DNA from: a virus | IMG/VR virus record: IMGVR_UViG_3300036771_000052 | Coordinates: 1-64,000 of that record | Reading direction: 5' to 3' (one strand) | DNA length: 64,000 bases | Shown: one piece after another, positions 38,618 to 47,192 of the stretch | How positions within the stretch are numbered: the stretch's first letter is position 1 | Layout of the letters: each line of letters begins with the position of its first letter | Notes under the pieces: generated by a model | The model's input: the letters and a program-made list of their open reading frames with translations, nothing else | The model's database searches: none | What the model was told of the DNA's origin: nothing | Translations under genes and position numbers: made by a program

Positions 38618-41518
38618 ATGGCTATCGCGTTCGTTTCCGTCGGCGCCGTCCCCACTAGCGGCAGCTTCGGCGCCGGTTCCGTTTCTTGTCCGTATCCTGC
38701 TAGTATTGTTGCTGGGGATATTCTGATCCTGTTCGCCGGGATGACTGGTGGCAGCGGAACATGGAACACCCCGTCGGGTTGGACGCTTCAACAAAAAAAT
38801 AACAACATTCTGTCCGATCTTGGTGTGGTGTGTTTCACCAAGGTCGCGTCGGGTAGCGAAACCGGCTCGTTAGTTGTTGGTAACGGTGGCACGGCTGGTG
38901 TTGAGCATGTGTGTATGCTGCTGTATAGCGGCCAAAACTCCACAACACCTATCGGTAACACCGCGCTCGCGGTCAGTACATCCACGAGTACCACATCTCC
39001 CACCCAGGGAACTGTTACACCTGGCGCCAGTGATGTGGTGGTCCGCTGTTACATGGTGGGACAAGTAACAGGTTCCACTACGGGTACGGTCACGTTCCCG
39101 ACCGGAACAACTTGGACATCGCGTCTCAACTTCTTCACAAAAACCTCCAGCCACGTAAACGTCGGCACTATCGTTGTCGATAAAACAGCTGGTACAGACA
39201 CCGAAACAGTTACGGCTAACTCGGCTGGCGCGTGGGGTGTCATCGACGTTGTTATCCAGTCGAGCCTCACAGTGTGGAACGCGGCGGCTTCTTTGGCCGC
39301 TACCGCCGGATTGTCCGCGAACGCGCATGACACACAACACCCGGCGGCGGCGTTCTCAGCGCATGGTGCGTTAGCCGCTACAGCGACGGATCACATTCCG
39401 GCTACAGCGTCGTTGTCGACGCATGCTGGATTGTCGGCTGCCGCGACCGACACTGTTTTCGGCGCTGTTTCGATGTCGGCGACAGCTGGGTTGTTGGCCA
39501 GTTCCGTTTCGCAGTTCGCGGGGTCGGCGTCGTTGTCCGCGTCGGCTTCGTTGTCGACGACAGCCAAAGACATCATTCCTGCTGCCGGGACGCTAGCGGC
39601 TAATGGTTCTTTGTCGGCGACACTAGAGGTTGTTGTCCCCGCCGCGGCGTCACTATCGGCGACTGCGGGGTTAATTTCAGCCGCCACGGTAACCGAGCTC
39701 CCACATGTGGCTCTGTCCACTACGGGGTCGCTATCGGCGACGCCGCGGGCGACCGTCCTACCATCGGCGGCGTTAACAGCCTCTACAGGTCTGTCGTCGT
39801 CGTCTATCGACGCCAGTCACGGAGTGGTCGCGGCTTCGGCTGTGACTGGGTTGTCGGCCGCCGCGAAGATCACCGAATTCCCAGCCGTCTCCTTCACCGC
39901 ATCAGGGTCTTTGACCGCCGCGGTACACGACGCCATCTACCCGATGGTGTCGCTGTCGGCGAACGCAATTATGTCCGTCCCGGCGGAAGACACCACCCTC
40001 CCCGATTCGACATTCACCGCCGCGGCTGGTCTGTCCGTCCTGGCGCATGTCACCGTGTTGGGTTCGGCGCATCTGTCCGCGACAGCGGGACTTACCGCTA
40101 GCGCTCACGCAAGTGTTGTGTCCGCAACAACGCTGTCGGCGACCACAACACTGTCGGCTTCACCTGTCGATACTGTTTCAGCGGCTGTTGTTTTGGCCGC
40201 GCATGGCGGGTTAACGGCGCAACCCACCGACCTCATCCACACGTCAGTAGCGTTCACCGTTTCCGCTGGGTTGACGGCGCACGCGGTTGACATTGTTTAT
40301 GCGGCGGCATCGTTGGCCGCCGCCGGAGGGTTCAGCTCCACCCCAACGGATTTGGCCACAGTTGGTCTGTCCGCTGTTGCTCATTTGTCCGCTGTTGCAG
40401 TCGACACTATCCACGCGGCTGTTTCCTTCACCGCAACAGGGTTGTTGACCGCGACCGGATTCGCCACCGTTCACGGCTTGTGCGCGATGGCCGCCGCAGC
40501 TACTGCGCATGCGTCTTGTCTTGTCAGAACACTCCCAACAGTCGGCTTAACCGCACACGCAGTATTGACGTCTTCCGCAAGGGACGTCACCTTCCCCGCA
40601 GTGGGGTTGTCGACGGCTGCGTCTTTGTTGGCGACGGCTGTTGATGTTGTTCGTCCGCATGTGGCGTTGTCGGCTTCGGCGAGTTTGTTGGCGTCAGCCA
40701 CCGATTCCGTCGGCGGCGCCGTCCACCTAGCGTCAACCGCAACACTCACCGCTAACGCGGTTTCCACTGTTCGACCCGCAACTGTTCTGTCGGCGACCGC
40801 GAACCTCACAGATCGAGCGGTCGACACCACCCGTCCAACTGTGGGGTTGACTGCGTCTGCCGGTTTAGCGGCGACCGCGGAACTCGCTCTCCCCGTCCAT
40901 GCTGTTCTTACCGCATCGGCTGGTTTGGCAACTGTCGCGGTGGATCACATCCTGCCGACGGCTACATTGCTGGCCACCGCCGGGTTGATCGCACACCCAA
41001 TTGTTCGGGTGTTCCCGGCGGTGTTTCTCGCCGCGGCCTCATCTTTTGCTGTTGGGATGGATGTTTCGGTCCCGGCGGCTGTGGTGGCCGCCGCGACCGC
41101 CGCATTGGATGTGACCGCGACACTCGAAGCGGTCAACAGCATCCACATGGCGGCGGGTACTTCATTCACCGCCGAAATGCGGGTGATCGCGGTAGCCGGC
41201 GCCACACTCGCCGCTCAAACCAACATCACCGCGAACCCGCAACTGGATCATTACCCAGTTGCGGTGTTGGGTGCGTTCGCTGCGTTAACCGCAACAGGTC
41301 ATATCCGGTTGTGGGAAGCGTTCTGCAATACACCGCATGTGGTGGCGGGGGTTATCGCGGCGCAGGCAATCGCATTGGCCGTTGTCCGAGCCGCATACGG
41401 CAACCCGGTTGGTGTGACAACCGCCGAGAACGGAACCCCGGTGATACCGGTTCGCGCAGCCACCGGGGTTCCATTGGCTGCCACGGATTCCGGTTCGCCA
41501 TCTCGCGTAGTGCATTAG
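38618..41518 (+). CDS. Fibre-like protein with about 34 repeats of 20 residues
   Basis: 966 residues. Residues 1-220 form a beta domain (GDILILFAGMTGGSGTWNTP; CYMVGQVTG). From residue 224 to about 900 the sequence is an array of 20-residue repeats, consensus (V/A)xLSATAGLSAxAxDTxxPA, then a 65-residue tail (NTPHVVAGVIAAQAIALAVV). Alternating small and hydrophobic residues suggest a beta-solenoid or triple beta-spiral shaft. GGAGGG lies ten bases before the ATG. It is probably a long tail fibre; no adhesin domain is recognised. Confidence 0.75.
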   Translation: MAIAFVSVGAVPTSGSFGAGSVSCPYPASIVAGDILILFAGMTGGSGTWNTPSGWTLQQKNNNILSDLGVVCFTKVASGSETGSLVVGNGGTAGVEHVCMLLYSGQNSTTPIGNTALAVSTSTSTTSPTQGTVTPGASDVVVRCYMVGQVTGSTTGTVTFPTGTTWTSRLNFFTKTSSHVNVGTIVVDKTAGTDTETVTANSAGAWGVIDVVIQSSLTVWNAAASLAATAGLSANAHDTQHPAAAFSAHGALAATATDHIPATASLSTHAGLSAAATDTVFGAVSMSATAGLLASSVSQFAGSASLSASASLSTTAKDIIPAAGTLAANGSLSATLEVVVPAAASLSATAGLISAATVTELPHVALSTTGSLSATPRATVLPSAALTASTGLSSSSIDASHGVVAASAVTGLSAAAKITEFPAVSFTASGSLTAAVHDAIYPMVSLSANAIMSVPAEDTTLPDSTFTAAAGLSVLAHVTVLGSAHLSATAGLTASAHASVVSATTLSATTTLSASPVDTVSAAVVLAAHGGLTAQPTDLIHTSVAFTVSAGLTAHAVDIVYAAASLAAAGGFSSTPTDLATVGLSAVAHLSAVAVDTIHAAVSFTATGLLTATGFATVHGLCAMAAAATAHASCLVRTLPTVGLTAHAVLTSSARDVTFPAVGLSTAASLLATAVDVVRPHVALSASASLLASATDSVGGAVHLASTATLTANAVSTVRPATVLSATANLTDRAVDTTRPTVGLTASAGLAATAELALPVHAVLTASAGLATVAVDHILPTATLLATAGLIAHPIVRVFPAVFLAAASSFAVGMDVSVPAAVVAAATAALDVTATLEAVNSIHMAAGTSFTAEMRVIAVAGATLAAQTNITANPQLDHYPVAVLGAFAALTATGHIRLWEAFCNTPHVVAGVIAAQAIALAVVRAAYGNPVGVTTAENGTPVIPVRAATGVPLAATDSGSPSRVVH
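39287..41320 (+). repeat. 60-bp-period coding repeat (about 34 units)
   Basis: Encodes the 20-residue repeats. Units differ at the DNA level but keep the protein period nearly perfectly; one unit is 18 residues. Codon choice varies between units (GTG/GTC, TCG/TCC), which may limit recombination between them. Confidence 0.75.
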
Positions 41519-41527
41519 GAGCTATTT

Positions 41528-42673
41528 GTGTCATACCCAACTGACCCGGTACCGAATTGGCAGGACTCTCCGTCTGCGGCGACACCGCTCGATGCCGCTA
41601 ATTTGAATGAAGACAGCACCGCAATCCAGCAGTTGCAAACGTATGTGACGACGTTGCAGCCGCAGATTCCGTTCACGGGTGTTCAAACAGCTAGTACTGT
41701 CACCGCCACGGCGAACACGTATGTGTTGGTGTCGACTGCATCGAATGCGGTGACGGTGAGTATGCCGGTTGCGCCGCCGAACTTCACTATCGTTGGTATT
41801 AAGATGGTCGCGCAGGCCGGTACTAATATGGTGACCGCGCAGCTGGGTGGGTCGGACCATTTTGATACTGCAACTGGTTCGACGACCGCGACGTTGAAGT
41901 TGCTCGGCGCGGCTGGGATTTGGCAGTACAGCTCGTCCACCGCTGTGTGGGTGCGTATCTCGGATGATTTGCCGTTAGGCCAGCTGGATTTGCGGTATGT
42001 GAACTCGGTGACCGCCGCGGATTCGTCGATCACGGTCGCCGGAACAACGGTCGCTCCGACGGTGAAAGTCGCGCAAGCTAACTTGACGCTCGCCGAATCA
42101 CAGATCACCGGTCTCGTCGCTAACCTGAATCAAACTAATCAGGGTGGTGGTGTGTGGGGTTCAAACACGTACGGCAACCAGATGTCTAACATCGGGATCG
42201 ACGACGCCACCGGCACCTACCTTATGGTTACCGCGTCTAGAACATTGTTGATGCTGATCGGTCTAGCGCCGGCCGCGACGTATTCCACATTCAAACTGTA
42301 TGTCACCAATGCTGCGGCGTCGAGTACCTTGACCGCTGCGTTGTACAGTTCTAGCACGCTCACGAACACGTCGTGGTCTCGTCTCGGTTCCGGGAACATC
42401 ACCCCGGTCATCACAGCAAACGGGTTGGTGTCGACAGCTATCTCGTTCACCCTCGCTTCCCCCGCATATGTGGTGGCGGAAATGGTTCTGACGACTGCCA
42501 CCAACTTCCCCACCTTCGCGGCGTCCGCTTCGGGTACGGCGGGTTTGTTGAATCCATCTTCGGGGTGTCCGGTGGCGGCCAACTTGAACGCGTCGTCCGC
42601 GCCCGCGGCAACTTTGAACCCGACGACTGGTTTCACAAATATGGCTCAGAAGGTTTGGTGCGCGCTCGCTTAA
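41528..42673 (+). CDS. Tail fibre / receptor-binding candidate (381 aa)
   Basis: Starts MSYPTDPVPNWQDSPSAATP (LDAANLN follows), the common opening of fibre proteins that attach to the baseplate. ITVAGTTVAPTVKVAQANLT then ITGLVANLNQTNQGG is a trimerising stretch; residues about 215-381 form a beta domain (GVWGSNTYGNQMSNIGIDDA). GTG start after AGGAG. The C-terminal domain may bind receptor. Confidence 0.75.
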   Translation: MSYPTDPVPNWQDSPSAATPLDAANLNEDSTAIQQLQTYVTTLQPQIPFTGVQTASTVTATANTYVLVSTASNAVTVSMPVAPPNFTIVGIKMVAQAGTNMVTAQLGGSDHFDTATGSTTATLKLLGAAGIWQYSSSTAVWVRISDDLPLGQLDLRYVNSVTAADSSITVAGTTVAPTVKVAQANLTLAESQITGLVANLNQTNQGGGVWGSNTYGNQMSNIGIDDATGTYLMVTASRTLLMLIGLAPAATYSTFKLYVTNAAASSTLTAALYSSSTLTNTSWSRLGSGNITPVITANGLVSTAISFTLASPAYVVAEMVLTTATNFPTFAASASGTAGLLNPSSGCPVAANLNASSAPAATLNPTTGFTNMAQKVWCALA

Positions 42674-42712
42674 CCATTATTTCAATCTATTCGAATTTTT
42701 GCTAGGACGGCG

Positions 42713-43519
42713 ATGAGTCTCCCCGAGAATGTGAATGTCGTCCGGGTCCGCGGCTACTGGCTCGACCAATCAGGTCAAGGTACGACACGTTCAATTAACT
42801 TCCAGCCTCTGCCATGCGACCTGGTCACCGACAGCGGCGCGTTCGCCTACATTTCCACCACAAACACCAGAATCGTACCCGACCCAACAACCGGGTACTT
42901 CTACGCCGATTTGATCGCCACGAACGACCCGGACTTGACCCCGTTCACATGGAAAGTGACATTACAGGGTCAGCCGCCGTTCACCATCGAAGTCGACTAC
43001 CAATCACCAACCGTTGACGTCGGTGACGGTGTGATGATGCAGGCGGTGTGGCTAGTGGACGCCGCCACCACAACAGTCCCACAACCAATTAGTTCTTATT
43101 ACACCAAAACACAAACAGACGCCGCGATCGCCACCGCTATCGACGGAATAACCCTAGGCGCAGCCACCTCACTCACGACAACCGCCGTCGCGGCTGCCGC
43201 ATTGTCGGGACACCAAATCGTCACCCCCGCCGCAAACGGGACCGTGAACTACGCCGACAACACTTCGACACCCTCGGGTGCGCCACTGTGGATGACCACC
43301 GCAGCCGTAACACAAGGCACCAGCGCAACCGTCCTCACCGCCGGACCGTGGACCGAACCGTCATGGACGTGGACACCCGGACCGATCTACCTCGGCGCCG
43401 CCGGCGTAATCACCCAGACCGTCCCGACAGCGCCAGCGTTCCTGGCTCAGATCGGCTATGCCACCACCCCCACGTCGATTGTGCTCGACCGGTGGCCATC
43501 AATCATCCTCGCCTCATAA
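42713..43519 (+). CDS. Tail fibre protein with spike-type N-terminal domain
   Basis: Residues about 8-110 (VVRVRGYWLDQSGQGTTRSI, then GYFYADLIATNDPDLTPFTW) match the baseplate-binding beta domain at the start of many actinophage fibre proteins (D-x-x-G-x-F, A-T-x-D-P-D). SYYTKTQTDAAIATAIDG starts a coiled stem, then a Trp-rich tip (PWTEPSWTWTPGPIY). Confidence 0.75.
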   Translation: MSLPENVNVVRVRGYWLDQSGQGTTRSINFQPLPCDLVTDSGAFAYISTTNTRIVPDPTTGYFYADLIATNDPDLTPFTWKVTLQGQPPFTIEVDYQSPTVDVGDGVMMQAVWLVDAATTTVPQPISSYYTKTQTDAAIATAIDGITLGAATSLTTTAVAAAALSGHQIVTPAANGTVNYADNTSTPSGAPLWMTTAAVTQGTSATVLTAGPWTEPSWTWTPGPIYLGAAGVITQTVPTAPAFLAQIGYATTPTSIVLDRWPSIILAS

Positions 43520-43531
43520 GGGAGAGCTTTC

Positions 43532-44044
43532 ATGGCTGGAAACAAATACCTCTCGAATAACGCCGGCACGATCACAGAAGTGCACGGGACTCAGGTGTCG
43601 GCTGGTGGCGCGAACGCCAACCAGATTCCCGCGTTGAACGCGAGCGGTGTGTTCGACACCTCGCTGCTACCTACCGGAATTGGCGCAGATACCGCTCAGA
43701 TCGTCGCTAGCGAAGCTCTCTCGGCTGGTGCGTTCGTGAACGTGTGGAACAACAGCAGCGCGTTCAATGTCCGCAACGCCGACGGTTCAACCTCCGGCAA
43801 GGAGGCACACGGGTTCGTCTTGGCCGCAGTCAGTTCAAGTGGTACCGCCACGGTTTATTTCGCCGGCACCAACAACGCTGTTACCGGTGTCACTGCGGGT
43901 GTGCAGTACCTGTCGTCGTCCGCGGTGGGGGGGTTTAGCTCCACCGCGCCGTCGGGTTCGGGTCAGACTGTGCAACGTCTCGGCGTTGGTACCACTTCCA
44001 CGGCGATTGATTTCAATCGGCAAACCCCGATCGTTCTCGCATGA
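43532..44044 (+). CDS. Fibre or decoration protein (170 aa)
   Basis: MAGNKYLSNNAGTITEVHGT, NANQIPALNASGVFDTSLLP and SSGKEAHGFVLAAVSSSGTA-like sequence (with a short variation) are typical of small phage structural proteins used as fibre tips or capsid decorations. Overlaps the next start as ATGA. Confidence 0.7.
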   Translation: MAGNKYLSNNAGTITEVHGTQVSAGGANANQIPALNASGVFDTSLLPTGIGADTAQIVASEALSAGAFVNVWNNSSAFNVRNADGSTSGKEAHGFVLAAVSSSGTATVYFAGTNNAVTGVTAGVQYLSSSAVGGFSSTAPSGSGQTVQRLGVGTTSTAIDFNRQTPIVLA

Positions 44045-45258
44045 CGACGCGTCGGCCACTGTATCTCAACGCTGGCCAGATACAGCAAATCGTTGATGGC
44101 GACACGCTGCCGAGCGGGATCACAACAAATTTATCGCCAGCTCTAACCCCCACCGCAACGAAGACATCCGCGTATACGGCTGTTGCGGGTGATCTAGTGG
44201 TGTGCAATACCGCTAGCGGCGGATTCACCGTCACTATGCCGGCGGCTGCGGCCGGGACAGTGATCGCGGTTCGAAAGGACGATACCAGCGCTAACACGGT
44301 CACGATCTCCCCTAATGGTGGTGACGTGTTCGGTGCCGTTAACACGGTTAGTTCTCTGACGTTGGATGTGGCTCGTCAGGTTGTCACGTTGGTGGGGGTG
44401 TCGGGGGGATGGATTCTTTCCGGCGGAATTCCGACCCCGCGGACTTTGCCAGATGTGCAGATTTTCACCAGCAGCGGGACCTGGACTAAGCCACCGGGTG
44501 CTACAACGACCAATGTCATCATAGTTCCCCCCGGTGGCGGCGGCGGTTCCGGACCTCGGCTCGCTTCCGGTACCGCCAGTTCGGGCGGCGCGAGCGGCGG
44601 CTGCGGCGGATGGACGATAGGAACATTCCGAACCGCCGATCTCGGCGCTACCGAATCAGTCACAGTCGGCGCAGCAGGCACCGGTGGTGCCGCTGTCACT
44701 GCTGACAGCACCAACGGCAATGCGGGAGGCAGCGGGGGCACCTGCCTGTTTGGCACCCCGACCAAGATGCGCGCCAGCGGCGGCTCCGGCGGTGGCGGCG
44801 GTGGTACTACAACCTCCGTAGCTGGTGGTGTCACTTCAGGCGCCTTTCTTCTGGGCGGCAACGGCGCTACATGCACGGCTGGCGGTGTCGGCGCCAACGG
44901 CGTAGCCGTCAACTCTGGCGCGACGAGTGGGGGCGCCGGCGGCGGCATTACTTCTGGCGGTACTGCGCAGGCCGGAGGAACGGCCGGGTTCGCGCTCCAG
45001 ATCGGACAAGCCGGTGGCGCCGGTGGTGGTGCTGGTGGCGGCACTGGTGTCGCTGGGGCTGGCACCGTGACGAACTGTCCCTGCGGCGGCGCTGGTGGTG
45101 GTGGTGGTGGTGCCAACACCGCTGGTGCGGGCGGCGCAGGTGGTGCGGGTGGCATCTACGGCTCCGGCGGTGGCGGCGGCGGTGCGTCGCTGAATGGAAG
45201 CAACTCCGGCGCGGGCGGTAACGGCGCTGCCGGCATCTGCATCGTCTTCAGCAATTAG
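44041..45258 (+). CDS. Tail fibre with Gly-rich adhesin domain
   Basis: Residues about 1-140 are a beta domain (VVCNTASGGFTVTMPAAAAG; DDTSANTVTISPNGGD). VQIFTSSGTWTKPPGATTTN starts a Gly-rich adhesin domain that runs to the end, with GGGGG blocks and loops in between, like polyglycine sandwich tips of phage adhesins. At 405 residues it is a complete short fibre. Likely receptor contact. Four Cys in the Gly-rich part are unusual. Confidence 0.78.
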   Translation: MTTRRPLYLNAGQIQQIVDGDTLPSGITTNLSPALTPTATKTSAYTAVAGDLVVCNTASGGFTVTMPAAAAGTVIAVRKDDTSANTVTISPNGGDVFGAVNTVSSLTLDVARQVVTLVGVSGGWILSGGIPTPRTLPDVQIFTSSGTWTKPPGATTTNVIIVPPGGGGGSGPRLASGTASSGGASGGCGGWTIGTFRTADLGATESVTVGAAGTGGAAVTADSTNGNAGGSGGTCLFGTPTKMRASGGSGGGGGGTTTSVAGGVTSGAFLLGGNGATCTAGGVGANGVAVNSGATSGGAGGGITSGGTAQAGGTAGFALQIGQAGGAGGGAGGGTGVAGAGTVTNCPCGGAGGGGGGANTAGAGGAGGAGGIYGSGGGGGGASLNGSNSGAGGNGAAGICIVFSN

Positions 45259-45269
45259 TGGGGTAAATC

Positions 45270-45620
45270 GTGGCTGTTTATGTACTTGTATCTACCGATC
45301 CAACGAATCTCGTCATTGTTGAGGGACCGATTGTGTGGGACGGCCAAACCCCCTATCAGTTGCCGCCGAATACTCAGGCGATGTTGGCGTCGACCGCGTT
45401 GGCGGCTGGTTACACCTATCCGCCACCGGATGTCGGCACCGCAAACATGCTCGCGTTGCAGCAGAAGGCGTTGAACGCGTTGACGTCCAACGCAACGTAT
45501 TTGGGTATTGGCAGTCCTACGACCGCTCAGGCGGTTGCGCAGGTGGCGAGTTTGACTCGGCAGGTTAATGCGTTGATTCGGTTGCAGGTGGGTGTGTTGG
45601 ATTCGACGTCTGGGACGTGA
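45270..45620 (+). CDS. Small fibre-associated protein (116 aa)
   Basis: GTG start. MAVYVLVSTDPTNLVIVEGP is followed by LPPNTQAMLASTALAAGY and a helical end AQVASLTRQVNALIRLQVG. Small proteins of this make-up end actinophage tail operons; possibly a fibre chaperone or connector. Unassigned. Confidence 0.7.
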   Translation: MAVYVLVSTDPTNLVIVEGPIVWDGQTPYQLPPNTQAMLASTALAAGYTYPPPDVGTANMLALQQKALNALTSNATYLGIGSPTTAQAVAQVASLTRQVNALIRLQVGVLDSTSGT

Positions 45621-45650
45621 TCTCCGGCTGAGTTTTTTCGGAGGGAGTCA

Positions 45651-46049
45651 ATGCCGAATCGACCTGAGTTGACCTCCAGTCGAATGTGGTATGCCGGGTT
45701 GTGGCGCATCGTATTAGGCGCCATCGATTCTCTCTACGGCGGCATCATCCTCTCCGGAGCACACGCGAACAGCGCCTACCAGCAAATCCTTGAACGGGTG
45801 TGTCCGCTGCAACTTTTCGCGGCGGTCTTGGTGATTGTTGGGTCGCTCCTCATTTCCCGAACTTTGAAGTGGGGTGGGGTGATGGGTGCGGCGGTGTGGA
45901 TGTCTTTCGGGATGGCGTCTTTGGTGACGGTGTTCCAACATACTGCGGAGTCTGATACGGGTCCGGTGTTGCTGATTGGGTTCGCCATTCTCCATTTGTT
46001 GATCACTTATGGCGCTGCTGCTGGTTTGGCGGCGAAGAAAAAAGAGTAA
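45651..46049 (+). CDS. Four-helix membrane protein (132 aa)
   Basis: Four hydrophobic segments at about residues 14-34, 52-68, 75-95 and 104-126, with KKKE at the end. Located between tail fibres and the lysis region, so a holin is possible, but the segments also suit a transport-type membrane protein. GGAGGG precedes the ATG. Confidence 0.72.
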   Translation: MPNRPELTSSRMWYAGLWRIVLGAIDSLYGGIILSGAHANSAYQQILERVCPLQLFAAVLVIVGSLLISRTLKWGGVMGAAVWMSFGMASLVTVFQHTAESDTGPVLLIGFAILHLLITYGAAAGLAAKKKE

Positions 46050-46058
46050 GGGACGCTG

Positions 46059-46424
46059 GTGCCACCTGGAATCAATATCCCAACCAGTGGACCGCTCGCA
46101 TGGATCGTTGTTGTCACGTCGCTCCTTATCGCGTTCGCTCCGCTGATTGTAGCTCATTTCAAAAAACCTGATGCTCATGTTGTGTTGCCGGTGACGGCGG
46201 CGCAACCACAGCTCGACGCGGGTAATGCGTTACTCGCAACCCTGGTGGCTAATTTGGAGAAGCGGACGTCGGCGGCGGAGGACCGAGCCAACGACTATAT
46301 TGGGATAAATAATGAGCTGCGGGAACGTTTAGCTCGCGCGGAGTCTGAGATCGCCGCGTTGAAGAGTGAGATTGCTGTGTTGACCGCTCGTCTTATGGAG
46401 CGAGGAAGGCGTCGGGATGAGTGA
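46059..46424 (+). CDS. Membrane-anchored coiled-coil protein (121 aa)
   Basis: One membrane segment at residues 13-33 (LAWIVVVTSLLIAFAPLIVA) and a charged coiled coil at about 60-115 (NELRERLARAESEIAALKSE). GTG start. Resembles small membrane/coiled-coil proteins near lysis genes that may help disrupt the envelope; role unproven. Confidence 0.7.
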   Translation: MPPGINIPTSGPLAWIVVVTSLLIAFAPLIVAHFKKPDAHVVLPVTAAQPQLDAGNALLATLVANLEKRTSAAEDRANDYIGINNELRERLARAESEIAALKSEIAVLTARLMERGRRRDE

Positions 46425-46947
46425 CGCTAAGGAACCGCTGGAGCTTCACGAGGATTCCCCACCTGCTGATGTCGCCGCGAAAATCGGTGAGCTTTACGCC
46501 GAGGTTGTTCAGAAGATGGTGGAGGAAGCTCCGGCGGTTGCGAAGTTGGAGGCGAAGATTGAGGCCACCAGGATTGTTCGGCGTTGGTATTTGATGGCGG
46601 TGTTGGCGGCGGCGATCGTGTCTCTCACAGTGTCGGCGATGGCGTTGAATATTATTTTGTCTACGCGTACTCAGCAGGCGGCGTGGCATGCCGTTTTCGA
46701 GGCGCGGCAGCAAAACTTCACCAGCGATAAGCAGAAGTTGGCGATGTTGAATGACACGTTGAAAGCGGAGGGGAAAGCGCAGGTCCCGGAGCCGCAAACC
46801 CCTCTGGATGCCACCGCGGCTGTGTCGTTGGCTACTGTGTTGTTGCGGAATGGTCCGGTGTGTCCGGACGCCTCGACGGTGCAGAAGGTTACTTATTCGA
46901 GTGGGGTCACGGGTTGGGGTTGTGTGAACGTACCCCCGAAGCGTTAG
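46417..46947 (+). CDS. Single-pass membrane protein (176 aa)
   Basis: An N-terminal helical part (residues 1-55), a membrane segment at about 58-80 (MAVLAAAIVSLTVSAMALNI) and an outer domain with a coiled coil and two Cys (GPVCPDAS, WGCVNV). Overlaps the previous gene by eight bases; the two could form a complex. Confidence 0.7.
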   Translation: MSDAKEPLELHEDSPPADVAAKIGELYAEVVQKMVEEAPAVAKLEAKIEATRIVRRWYLMAVLAAAIVSLTVSAMALNIILSTRTQQAAWHAVFEARQQNFTSDKQKLAMLNDTLKAEGKAQVPEPQTPLDATAAVSLATVLLRNGPVCPDASTVQKVTYSSGVTGWGCVNVPPKR

Positions 46948-47006
46948 AAGCGTTATATAGTTTTGGTGACGAGAAATTCTCGGTCCCCGATAGGAAGGTT
47001 CCACAA

Positions 47007-47192
47007 ATGCGGCTTCTGGTCGCGGCGGTTCTGGCCGTCGGTGCTCTCGGCGTCGGCGCCGGCAGCGCAACAGCGCATGATTTCCACCGTCATCACCATC
47101 ATTTGGGGTGGCGGCTTGGTGAGGTTGTGCATCATCCGTTCCACCTGTTCCATCCGGATCATCCGGGATTTCATCATGGAGGACATCACTAA
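47007..47192 (+). CDS. Secreted His-rich peptide (61 aa)
   Basis: AGGAAGG before the ATG at 47007. MRLLVAAVLAVGALGVGAGS then ATA is a signal peptide with an Ala-x-Ala site. The mature about 38 residues contain 15 His (HDFHRHHHH; VVHHPFHLFH; HHGGHH), so it should bind Zn, Ni or Cu outside the cell. Its stop overlaps the next ATG as TAATG, coupling it to the secreted protein. No known family. Confidence 0.7.
   Translation: MRLLVAAVLAVGALGVGAGSATAHDFHRHHHHLGWRLGEVVHHPFHLFHPDHPGFHHGGHH

Noticed and set aside
44376-45155. Long minus-strand frame rich in Pro opposite the Gly-rich fibre gene
   Set aside because: It is the complement of GGC/GGT codons; composition alone keeps it open, and the plus-strand gene has domain matches and a proper start.
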